From Bacillota bacterium (GTDB taxonomy: Bacteria > Bacillota > Clostridia > Peptostreptococcales > Anaerovoracaceae): a stretch of 11,266 nucleotides of DNA. The first letter of the stretch is position 1. Every line of letters starts with the position of its first letter. The stretch lies in the NCBI GenBank assembly GCA_017543805.1, contig JAFYFK010000085.1, positions 1 to 11,266 on the forward strand, in the 5' to 3' direction. Made by a program: the position numbers and the translations under genes. The notes under the pieces were generated by a model that was not told the origin of the DNA, did not search any database, and was given only the letters and a program-made list of their open reading frames with translations. Positions 1-5,926 of the stretch are shown here, one piece after another.

Positions 1-29
1 ATTCGGTGATATATAGCACCGCCATCTTT

Positions 30-61
30 CCCCGCAAATGCGGGGCTAACTGTGTTAAAAT
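30..61 (+). promoter_or_regulatory. Promoter-like region with extended -10, upstream of GIY-YIG gene
   Basis: An extended -10 (TGTTAAAAT, 53-61) lies 16 nt after GCAAAT (34-39). The -35 match to TTGACA is poor, so the call rests on the extended -10. A perfect 6-bp hairpin (CCCCGC-aaat-GCGGGG, 30-45) overlaps the -35 position. The layout resembles the region before the gene at 2009. A second possible -10 (TATAAC, 107-112) lies nearer the gene but has no good -35. Positions 1-29 show only a short inverted repeat (GGTG/CACC, 5-20) and no recognisable gene end. Confidence 0.4.
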
Positions 62-63
62 GA

Positions 64-80
64 GCATAGCAAAACTATGC
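64..80 (+). other. Leader hairpin GCATAG-N5-CTATGC
   Basis: A perfect 6-bp inverted repeat with a 5-nt loop (CAAAA) sits 48 nt before the GIY-YIG start. A second, looser repeat (GGTTTT 83-88, AAAACC 99-104) follows at once. If transcription starts from the 53-61 motif, both would lie in the 5' leader. There is no T-run after the first hairpin, so it is not a typical terminator. Its role is unknown. Confidence 0.35.
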
Positions 81-128
81 GAGGTTTTGTGATAGAATAA
101 AACCGATATAACTTGCGGGAGGATCATC

Positions 129-1046
129 ATGTCGAACGCTAAAGCAAAGACAATAAGTCTGCTACTTTATGAAGGAAATCTTGACGGTGTTATCAGTATT
201 GAGGATTCAAACTGGAATGCCGGAGAGTTGTATTCTGCTCCACGCCAATCGGTTAATGAACTTCTAAAGCTGGAAGCCTGTAAAAAGTATGGTGTCTACC
301 TGCTTCTGTCCAAAGACAAGATTTATGTAGGACAGGCATCGGATCTTTCACAAAGAATCACACAACATGTTGGCGGAAAAGACTGGTGGGAAAGCGTTCT
401 GCTGCTGACAACAACTGACGACAGTTTTGACCATGCGGACATTGATTATCTTGAATCTGTGCTCATAAATAAAGCGCAGAACACCAAGGGAATTGAGTGT
501 GAAAACAAGACGAAAGGGAATAAACCGAAAATCAAGAAATTCCGAGAAGTTTCTTTGGAGCAGTATCTGGAAGAAGCATTGTTCCTTATGCAGCTTATAG
601 GTATTGGCGTTTTTTCCGGCACCTATACCCATAGAGAGGGCGGTACGCTGATCAATACAGTTGATATAAAGACTGCTTTAGCGTTAGGTAAAAGAACAAA
701 AGGAGAGGCTCTGCAATATCTGAAAGATAAAGGATATCAGTTCAACAATAAGGTGAGTTATGCGGGAAAGAAAGATACAAGAGGGTTTTATTGGCTGAAT
801 CCGGTAACGTCCTTAATCAAGGAAGATTGGACCATTATACTAAACGACAATGATGCTTTAGAACTTATTATTTTACAGATACCAGCGAATAAATTTGTCC
901 TTGGCGATGGATATGGTGAGCTGAGAGTTCGTTCTGATAAGCCCTATCAGATAGATATTCACATCAATGCTAAATCTTTTGTTGAACAGAAATCTGAGAT
1001 AGATTTCAGGCCATACATTATTGGCAAAGTCAGTTATTCAGAATAG
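129..1046 (+). CDS. GIY-YIG nuclease family protein
   Basis: A 305-residue protein with a GIY-YIG fold in its first half. The two core strands are visible as GVY (55-57) and YVG (66-68), followed by a helix with R76, a candidate metal-binding E109 (in DYLES) and Asn at 126 or 131, so the catalytic set appears complete. The architecture (about 45 N-terminal residues, GIY-YIG domain, long C-terminal region) matches the roughly 300-residue bacterial proteins annotated simply as GIY-YIG nuclease family, whose targets are mostly unknown. The C-terminal part (about 165-305) is not recognised. The start is supported by GGGAGGA at 117-123. The gene is AT-rich with many AAA, ATA and TTA codons, unlike the genes after 1269, which suggests horizontal acquisition. 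A role in defence or DNA processing is inference only. The next gene begins 15 nt downstream. Confidence 0.8.
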   Translation: MSNAKAKTISLLLYEGNLDGVISIEDSNWNAGELYSAPRQSVNELLKLEACKKYGVYLLLSKDKIYVGQASDLSQRITQHVGGKDWWESVLLLTTTDDSFDHADIDYLESVLINKAQNTKGIECENKTKGNKPKIKKFREVSLEQYLEEALFLMQLIGIGVFSGTYTHREGGTLINTVDIKTALALGKRTKGEALQYLKDKGYQFNNKVSYAGKKDTRGFYWLNPVTSLIKEDWTIILNDNDALELIILQIPANKFVLGDGYGELRVRSDKPYQIDIHINAKSFVEQKSEIDFRPYIIGKVSYSE

Positions 1047-1061
1047 CGATATAGGACAGAC

Positions 1062-1256
1062 ATGTCAAACTTGTTTCCTGATGAAAGCAATATAAATAAA
1101 GATTATGAGGAAGATTCATTTTATATAGAATTCACAAAACCATATCTCAGAAAAATAGTTGATTCAAGAACCTATTGCATTGAAGAAGATTATAAAAGTG
1201 ATAAAAGCGATACAATTTGGTTTTTGATTCACAGGACTAGCAACGAAATAGAATAA
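1062..1256 (+). CDS. Small acidic hypothetical protein, 64 residues
   Basis: A 64-residue, strongly charged protein rich in Asp, Glu and Lys, with no membrane segment and no motif I recognise. It starts 15 nt after the GIY-YIG stop with a weak AGGA ribosome binding site (near 1053) and ends 12 nt before the glutaredoxin-like gene, so it is very likely cotranscribed with both. Its AT-rich composition and codon use match the GIY-YIG gene rather than the GC-rich genes that follow, which suggests the two arrived together. It could be an accessory or immunity partner of the nuclease, a decayed fragment, or unrelated. The AT-rich composition slightly weakens the coding call, because open frames are easier to find by chance in this context only when short; the spacing is the best support. 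Confidence 0.55.
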   Translation: MSNLFPDESNINKDYEEDSFYIEFTKPYLRKIVDSRTYCIEEDYKSDKSDTIWFLIHRTSNEIE

Positions 1257-1268
1257 AGAGGCAGAACC

Positions 1269-1577
1269 ATGTCCAAACTCACATTCCTCTACATGCAGGG
1301 ATGCCCGTACTGCGTCAAGGCGGAGAAGGCGCTGGCGGAGCTGCAGGGAGAAAACGAAAAGTATAAGGCGGTCGAGACGGAATGGATCGACGAGGAACGG
1401 AATCCGCAGCTGGTGGCGAATCTGGACTATTACTATGTTCCGACCATCTATATGGACGGACGGAAGCTGTACGAGGCTCATCCGTCGGACGATTACGGAA
1501 AGATCCGCAGCAGCGTAAAAGCGGCGCTGGATGAGGCGCTGCCGCTGTTCAACGCGGACGGCAGCATAAAGCGCTGA
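1269..1577 (+). CDS. Glutaredoxin/thioredoxin-like thiol-disulfide protein
   Basis: A 102-residue protein with a thioredoxin fold. An N-terminal strand (LTFLYMQG) leads to the redox-active CPYC motif (C12, P13, Y14, C15) and a helix, and the expected cis-proline is at P58 (YVPTI). CPYC is the classical glutaredoxin active site, although many clostridia lack glutathione, so the electron donor may be thioredoxin reductase or another thiol. There is no signal peptide, so it is cytoplasmic. A C-terminal extension of about 20 residues (from about 83) follows the core. Start: AGAGG about 7 nt upstream of the ATG. It lies 12 nt after the small hypothetical gene and 27 nt before acylphosphatase, and the composition switches sharply from AT-rich to GC-rich at its start. 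The fold is secure; the substrate is unknown. Confidence 0.85.
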   Translation: MSKLTFLYMQGCPYCVKAEKALAELQGENEKYKAVETEWIDEERNPQLVANLDYYYVPTIYMDGRKLYEAHPSDDYGKIRSSVKAALDEALPLFNADGSIKR

Positions 1578-1604
1578 CGCGGAACTTGCGGGGACCTTAA
1601 GCTG

Positions 1605-1877
1605 ATGAACATTATCCGCAGGCATATCGTTTTTTACGGCTGGGTGCAGGGGGTCGGCTTCCGCTGGCGCGCGAGGAACGCGGCGCAGGCGGTCGGCGCC
1701 ACCGGCTGGGTGCGCAACGAATACGACGGAAGTGTCACGATGGAGATCCAGGGCACCGAGGAGCAGATCGACAGGGTGATCCTGGCTATCGAGGAAGGGC
1801 GCTGGGTGCGCATCGAGAACATGGAGAGCCGGCAGATACCGGTGGATCCTGAAGAGCGGAGCTTCCATACGGAATAG
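1605..1877 (+). CDS. acyP: Acylphosphatase
   Basis: Acylphosphatase (EC 3.6.1.7) hydrolyses carboxyl-phosphate mixed anhydrides such as acetyl phosphate and 1,3-bisphosphoglycerate in the cytoplasm. The 90-residue length is typical. The family signature VQGVGFRWRA is present, with the phosphate-binding catalytic Arg at R20, and GWVRN supplies the catalytic Asn at N38. The downstream segment DGSVTMEIQG is also typical. The start is set by alignment to the family N terminus (a short lead, then HIVFYGWVQGVGFR). The ribosome binding site is weak: a GCGGGGA about 10 nt upstream. It follows the glutaredoxin-like gene by 27 nt on the same strand and is probably in the same transcript. No T-run terminator follows directly. 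Confidence 0.95.
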   Translation: MNIIRRHIVFYGWVQGVGFRWRARNAAQAVGATGWVRNEYDGSVTMEIQGTEEQIDRVILAIEEGRWVRIENMESRQIPVDPEERSFHTE

Positions 1878-1887
1878 GCCGGCGCAT

Positions 1888-1904
1888 TGTGAATTTTGCT
1901 CACA
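1888..1904. promoter_or_regulatory. Inverted repeat TGTGA-N7-TCACA, candidate operator
   Basis: A perfect 5-bp dyad with a 7-nt AT-rich centre lies 11 nt after the acylphosphatase stop and just upstream of the -10-like motif at 1932. It resembles a CRP/FNR-type half-site pair, but those usually have a 6-nt centre, so identity is uncertain. No T-run follows, which argues against a terminator. Confidence 0.3.
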
Positions 1905-1908
1905 CTGC

Positions 1909-1937
1909 GCAAATAAGCGCCGCATATGTGGTAAAAT
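1909..1937 (+). promoter_or_regulatory. Probable promoter of the GH2-NUDIX gene
   Basis: An extended -10 (TGGTAAAAT, 1929-1937) lies 17 nt after GCAAAT (1909-1914). The -35 is poor, as at 34-61. An inverted GCGC pair (1907-1910 and 1917-1920) surrounds AAAT, again as in the first promoter region. Transcription from here would leave a leader of about 65 nt before the ATG at 2009. Confidence 0.45.
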
Positions 1938-1948
1938 AGATAAAGGAA

Positions 1949-1987
1949 GTCCAGTAACCTTTTCGGATCTTACCGGGCTTTTGTTTT
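1949..1987 (+). terminator. Leader hairpin with T-run (possible attenuator or terminator)
   Basis: GTCCAGTAA (1949-1957) can pair with TTACCGGGC (1970-1978), with one mismatch and one G-T pair and a 12-nt loop, followed by TTTTGTTTT. This has the shape of an intrinsic terminator. It lies between the promoter-like motif (1929-1937) and the start at 2009, so it could end transcription from the acylphosphatase side or attenuate the GH2-NUDIX transcript. I do not recognise a known riboswitch in the short leader. Confidence 0.4.
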
Positions 1988-2008
1988 ACGGATAATTAGG
2001 AGGATTAA

Positions 2009-4108
2009 ATGACTTCCTGGACCCAATACCCTCCGAGGATACAGTTTAAGAGACAGAAATATCAGGTGCTGGCCGGCAGCTGGACCGTCAACGGAAAGCA
2101 GATCGGCGCGCCCTGGGACTATAAGACTTCCGAAGAACACCTGGTCTACGAGCATGTGTTTACGCTCAACAGCGTCATGTTCAACGATGATGTCCGGACC
2201 GTGCTGCATTTTGAGGCGGTCGACCAGGTCTGCGACGTATATATAAACGATGTGCAGATGGCTCACCACGAGGGCGGATATCTGCCGTTTTCCTTTGATA
2301 TTTCCGCGGTCTGCCTGCCCGGCGAAAACCGCCTGCGCGTCGAGGTCTCCGACACCCTGAGGCAGGACTTTCCCTACGGCAAGCAGTGCGCCAAGCCTCA
2401 CGGCATGTGGTATACGCCGGTCTCCGGCATCTGGCAGCCGGTGTGGCTGGAGGCTGTTCCTAAAAAGAACGAGATCCGCGGCATCCGCATGACGCCGGAC
2501 CTTACCGGCATCGACCTGGAGATCGACACCGACGCGGACCGCGTGGCCATTCGGGTCAATTCCCCGCATATCAATTTCCGGCTCGTCACGCTGGAAAAGA
2601 AGCTGCGCATCAATGTGCCTGAGCCGAGGCTGTGGAGCCCGGACGACCCGTACCTCTACGACATTTTCCTGGAGACCGACGGCGACCGCGTCCAGAGTTA
2701 TTTTGCGCTGCGCACAGTTAGTCTACAAAATGTAGACGGATATCTGCGTTTCTGCCTCAACGGGCAGCCTCTGTTCCTGCACGGCGTGCTGGATCAGGGC
2801 TATTGGGGCGAAAACGCTTACCTGCCGGCGGGCTACGGAGACTATCTGGAGGAAGCCAAAGCCATGAAGGCTTTGGGCTTCAACTGCATCCGCAAGCACA
2901 TTAAGATCGAGCACGAGGCTTTCTATTATTTCTGTGACTACACCGGCCTGCTGGTCATACAGGACATGGTAAACTCCGGCAGATACTCGTTTATGAGGGA
3001 TACTGTCCTTCCGACGGTTTTCGGAAACTGCCTGGGCGACGCTCGGAAAAAGTCCGCAGACGCGGAGCGGAGGCAGCGCTTCGAAACGGATATGCGCCGG
3101 ACCATGGCTCTGCTCTACAACCACCCCTGCGTCGTGGGCTACACGATATTCAACGAGGGCTGGGGGCAGTTTGAGTCCGACCGCATGTACGACATTGCTA
3201 AGGCTCAGGATCCTACCCGCTTTATAGACAGCACCTCCGGCTGGTTTGCCCAGCATAAGAGCGACGTGCAGAGCGAGCACATATATTTCCGCAACAAGCG
3301 CCTTAAGGCGAAGTCGCCGGACAAGTTCCTGCTTCTTTCGGAATGCGGAGGCTACACGCGGCCGGTCGAAGGGCACGTGCAGGCGGACAAAAAGAAATAC
3401 GGCTATGGCGAGGCCGATTCCGAGGACGCGCTGACGGAAAAGATCGAGACCATGTACCGCAAGATGGTCTTCCCGTCGATTCCAGAAGGCCTCTGCGGCT
3501 GCATCTACACGCAGAACGCGGACGTCGAGGGAGAGGTCAACGGCCTGTACACGGCAGACCGGCAGGTCTGTAAGGTGGACGCGGAGCGCATGCGCGCTAT
3601 CGCGGAAAAACTGCGCAGCATTTCGCCTTACGGTGAGGCGCAGAAGAGCAGCCTCAAGACGGTGCGCGTGGTGGCGGCGGTCATACACGACGGCGGAAAG
3701 ATCTACGCCACTCAGCGCGGTTACGGCGAATTCAAGGACGGCTGGGAATTCCCCGGCGGCAAGATCGAAGAAAACGAGTCTCCGGAGGAGGCTGTGGTCC
3801 GCGAGATCCGTGAGGAGCTGGACGTCGAGGTCGAGCCTGAGCGCCTGCTGACGACCATAGAATACGATTACCCCAAGTTCCATCTGTCCATGGACTGCTT
3901 TGCCTGCCGCATAAAGCGCGGTCACCCGACCCTGCTGGAGCACGAGGCAGCGCGCTGGCTCACAAAGGAGCAGCTGGACGAGGTGGCCTGGCTGCCGGCG
4001 GATATTACGCTCATAGGGCAGATCCGGGACGAATGGGAGGAGCTCGTTTCCGAGCAGGTGGAGATCCCCCAGCCGAAGAGTTTCAGCGACCTGACTTTCG
4101 AAAGATAG
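2009..4108 (+). CDS. GH2 glycoside hydrolase fused to a MutT-type NUDIX hydrolase
   Basis: A single uninterrupted frame of 699 residues. Residues about 1-150 form the GH2 sugar-binding (jelly-roll) domain, about 151-237 the Ig-like domain, and about 240-545 the TIM barrel. The acid/base is E383 (FNEGW) and the nucleophile E445 (LLSECGG), so a retaining glycosidase of beta-galactosidase/glucuronidase type looks intact; the substrate is unknown. Residues about 550-680 are a MutT-like NUDIX domain whose box starts at G584 and contains E590, R598, E599, E602 and E603; the usual final Gly is D605. The EHEAARW and WLPAD segments fit nucleoside triphosphate pyrophosphohydrolases. There is no signal peptide, so it acts in the cytoplasm. 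A strong GGAGGA lies just before the ATG. No internal ribosome binding site or good start marks the NUDIX part, so this is a true fusion. A terminator follows. Confidence 0.9.
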   Translation: MTSWTQYPPRIQFKRQKYQVLAGSWTVNGKQIGAPWDYKTSEEHLVYEHVFTLNSVMFNDDVRTVLHFEAVDQVCDVYINDVQMAHHEGGYLPFSFDISAVCLPGENRLRVEVSDTLRQDFPYGKQCAKPHGMWYTPVSGIWQPVWLEAVPKKNEIRGIRMTPDLTGIDLEIDTDADRVAIRVNSPHINFRLVTLEKKLRINVPEPRLWSPDDPYLYDIFLETDGDRVQSYFALRTVSLQNVDGYLRFCLNGQPLFLHGVLDQGYWGENAYLPAGYGDYLEEAKAMKALGFNCIRKHIKIEHEAFYYFCDYTGLLVIQDMVNSGRYSFMRDTVLPTVFGNCLGDARKKSADAERRQRFETDMRRTMALLYNHPCVVGYTIFNEGWGQFESDRMYDIAKAQDPTRFIDSTSGWFAQHKSDVQSEHIYFRNKRLKAKSPDKFLLLSECGGYTRPVEGHVQADKKKYGYGEADSEDALTEKIETMYRKMVFPSIPEGLCGCIYTQNADVEGEVNGLYTADRQVCKVDAERMRAIAEKLRSISPYGEAQKSSLKTVRVVAAVIHDGGKIYATQRGYGEFKDGWEFPGGKIEENESPEEAVVREIREELDVEVEPERLLTTIEYDYPKFHLSMDCFACRIKRGHPTLLEHEAARWLTKEQLDEVAWLPADITLIGQIRDEWEELVSEQVEIPQPKSFSDLTFER
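2721..2737. other. Perfect palindrome GTCTACA-aaa-TGTAGAC inside the GH2 coding region
   Basis: A perfect 7-bp dyad with a 3-nt centre spans codons 238-243 of the GH2-NUDIX gene, at the Ig-like to TIM-barrel boundary. The stretch uses AT-rich codons (AGT CTA CAA AAT GTA) in an otherwise GC-rich gene. It resembles the TACA-N2-TGTA core of BlaI/MecI/CopY operators but has one extra central base. It could be an intragenic operator, an mRNA hairpin or chance. Confidence 0.35.
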
Positions 4109-4123
4109 ATAATAAGCATTCAG

Positions 4124-4154
4124 ACGGACGGGCATGATCGCCTGTCCGTTTTTT
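4124..4154 (+). terminator. Intrinsic terminator after GH2-NUDIX
   Basis: ACGGACGGGC (4124-4133) pairs over all 10 bp (one G-T) with GCCTGTCCGT (4140-4149) around a 6-nt loop, followed by six T. It starts 15 nt after the stop codon. Confidence 0.9.
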
Positions 4155-4355
4155 ACTTCACAGAAACAACACCTTTGCTTTATACGCGCGACATATTGAC
4201 AAGCTATAATCCTAATTGCAAACAGGAAATACGACAAGCCACAATTCTTTTCTCCTTCGAAACGTTAGCGCGTTTCACAACACCTCCTTCAAGGATCTGC
4301 AGAAGGCCTGAGAAACCGTTCTGTAATCCGAGTATAACCAATTGAGCAATAAGGC
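4155..4355. other. Intergenic region without a gene; candidate dyad at 4259-4276
   Basis: No credible coding frame is seen on either strand. A perfect dyad GAAACG-ttagcg-CGTTTC (4259-4276) is a candidate operator; its half-sites loosely recall LacI-family sites. TTGACA (4196-4201) and TATAAT (4205-4210) both match consensus but are 3 nt apart, so they cannot form one promoter. TATAAC (4333-4338) lacks a good -35. A promoter for the M20 gene should lie in this stretch, but I cannot place it. Confidence 0.3.
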
Positions 4356-4401
4356 AAAACACCTCGCCGAGCGGAACAGGGACCGCAGAGCGGGGTGTTT
4401 T
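4356..4401 (+). other. Long leader hairpin before the M20 gene
   Basis: AAAACACCTCGC (4356-4367) pairs over 12 bp (one T-G) with GCGGGGTGTTTT (4390-4401). An inner GCGG (4371-4374)/CCGC (4383-4386) stem adds 4 bp. Only four T end the structure, so it is a weak terminator on either strand. It stands 31 nt before the M20 ATG. Its centre contains GCGGAACAGGG, shared exactly with the repeats after the M20 gene (5730-5926). It may be a leader control element, a terminator or a stray copy of that repeat. Confidence 0.5.
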
Positions 4402-4432
4402 GTGTTATTATATAGGCGAGGAGGACGGAACT

Positions 4433-5716
4433 ATGGACAGAGAACTTTTAAAGAAGAGGATAGACGCGGCGGTGGAGGAGCTCGGGGACGAGCTGGTTGA
4501 GTTTGCGCAGGGATTTTTCCGCATCCCGACGCAGAACCCGCCGGGCAACAACTATTGGGAATGCGTCCGCTATGTGGGGCGCATGATGGAAAAGCTCGGC
4601 ATGCGGGTCGAGTACGTCGAGGTCCCTGAGGACAGGCTGGCTGAGCTTGCGCCGCACGGGGAAGGCCTGCCGAGGATCTCGGTAATAGGAACGTATCCCG
4701 GCGCCGAGGCGCGCCCGAACATCCATTTTACCGGCCATTACGACGTGGTCCCGGAGGGTGACGGCTGGAGCTATCCTCCTTACGGAGCGGAGATCCACGA
4801 CGGAAAGATCTACGCCCGCGGATCGTCCGACCAGAAATCCGGCGTAGTGTCCGAGCTCTTTGCGCTCTACGCTCTGCAAAAGGCTGGCATAAAGCTGCGC
4901 GGGACCTACATCGCAAGCACCACTCCGGATGAGGAGACCGGCGGCCAGGCCGGCGTCGGATACCTTGTGGAGCAGGGCTATTTAAACAGGGAAAATACCG
5001 ACTACTGCGTGGTCACGGAGTGCCTCAACGTGGACAATATATGCATAGGCCACCGCGGCACGCTGTGGTTCGAGATACAGCTGACCGGCAGACAGTGCCA
5101 CGGCGCAATGCCTGCCGAAGGTATAAACGCGGCCGAGCACATGCGTCTGCTGCTGAACGCCATCGACGAGAAGATCCAGACCCTGCCGGAGATGAACCGC
5201 GTCTCCGAGCTTCCCATAGATCCGCCGACTTCCCGCCGGACGACGCTTGCCAACACCTATGTGCACGTCGGCGAGAAGGTCAATACGGTCCCCGGTTTTG
5301 CCCGCGTCGGTTTCGACTGGCGCATCACCCCGGAATACACGGTGGAATGGGCCAAGGAGAAGCTCTTCGGCGTTCTTGAGGAGCTTAAGGCGACTGTCCC
5401 GGACTTCAAGTACGAGTATGTGGAATTCGGCCGCATGGATCCGACGCTGGTGCCGAAAGACACGCCGGTCGTCAAGGCCTTCCAGCAGGCCGGCAAGGAC
5501 TATCTGGGAGAGGTGCCGGAATTCAGCCTGTCGCCGGGCATGGACGACCAGCGCTATATAGTGCATCAGGGCGGCCTTGAACAGTGCATCGTCTACGGCC
5601 CCGGCCCGCTGTACATCGCCCACAAGGCCGACGAATTCGTACCGATAGAGGACATGAAGACCTCCGCCAAGATAATGGCGCTCGCCGCCTGCGACCTGCT
5701 GGGAGTGGTAGAATAG
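4433..5716 (+). CDS. M20 family metallopeptidase/deacylase (ArgE/DapE-like)
   Basis: A 427-residue cytoplasmic di-zinc amidohydrolase of the M20 family, which covers ArgE (acetylornithine deacetylase), DapE (succinyl-diaminopimelate desuccinylase) and related peptidases. Ligands are all visible: H102 and D104 in GHYDVVP, bridging D133 in RGSSDQKSG, catalytic E167 and metal-binding E168 in PDEETGG, E196 in VTECL, and H397 near the C terminus (YIAHKADE). The dimerisation (lid) domain lies at about 205-325. The start at 4433 is chosen because GAGGAGG ends 8 nt before it; a TTG 11 codons further upstream lacks such a site and overlaps the leader hairpin. The exact substrate cannot be read from the sequence, and no biosynthetic neighbours help. 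It converges on the nuclease gene across a repeat block. Confidence 0.9.
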   Translation: MDRELLKKRIDAAVEELGDELVEFAQGFFRIPTQNPPGNNYWECVRYVGRMMEKLGMRVEYVEVPEDRLAELAPHGEGLPRISVIGTYPGAEARPNIHFTGHYDVVPEGDGWSYPPYGAEIHDGKIYARGSSDQKSGVVSELFALYALQKAGIKLRGTYIASTTPDEETGGQAGVGYLVEQGYLNRENTDYCVVTECLNVDNICIGHRGTLWFEIQLTGRQCHGAMPAEGINAAEHMRLLLNAIDEKIQTLPEMNRVSELPIDPPTSRRTTLANTYVHVGEKVNTVPGFARVGFDWRITPEYTVEWAKEKLFGVLEELKATVPDFKYEYVEFGRMDPTLVPKDTPVVKAFQQAGKDYLGEVPEFSLSPGMDDQRYIVHQGGLEQCIVYGPGPLYIAHKADEFVPIEDMKTSAKIMALAACDLLGVVE

Positions 5717-5729
5717 GACTTACCGCGAC

Positions 5730-5926
5730 TGAGTTGTTCTCGCCGCCTGAAACCTGCTCGGCGCGGCGGAACAGGGGCTATCTCAGGCTAAGTTGCCTTC
5801 GCCTCGGCGCGGCGAAACAGAGGCTACCTCAGGCTGAGTTGCCCTCGCCTCGGTACGGCGGAATAGGGGCTATCTGCGTCTGAGTTGCCCTCGCCTCGGC
5901 GCGGCGGAACAGAGGCTATCTCAACA
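5730..5926. repeat. Four tandem copies of a ~46-bp GC-rich repeat
   Basis: Units run 5730-5788 (with about 13 extra bases), 5789-5834, 5835-5880 and 5881-5926. Each opens with TRAGTTG, continues YTCGCCTCGGCGCGGCG and RAAYAGRGGCTAYCT, and then joins the next unit; units 2-4 have an exact 46-bp period. In each of units 2-4 GCCTC can pair with RRGGC around a 14-nt loop; in unit 3 GGGGC replaces GAGGC, so pairing survives through a wobble. The block fills the whole gap between convergent genes, and its last unit provides the stop codon (TAG on the - strand, 5918-5916) of the nuclease gene. No T-run terminator is present, so the hairpins may serve as a bidirectional boundary. Apparent open frames through the block are side effects of its 46-bp period. 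Confidence 0.85.

Noticed and set aside
1164..1925. 253-residue - strand frame across glutaredoxin-like and acylphosphatase genes
   Set aside because: It is antisense to two recognisable genes and has no domain of its own.
4196..4210. TTGACA and TATAAT as a consensus promoter
   Set aside because: The boxes are only 3 nt apart, and neither has a suitable partner at 16-18 nt.
2723..4237. 504-residue open frame on the - strand opposite the GH2-NUDIX gene
   Set aside because: It is antisense to a gene with clear domains and catalytic residues, has no domain pattern and arises from GC-rich codon bias.
4400..4432. TTG start 11 codons upstream for the M20 gene
   Set aside because: The ATG at 4433 has an ideal GAGGAGG site; the TTG lies in the leader hairpin and lacks one.
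5584..5883. 99-residue frame running from the M20 gene through the tandem repeats
   Set aside because: It is an out-of-frame shadow; its repetitive peptide simply mirrors the 46-bp DNA repeat.
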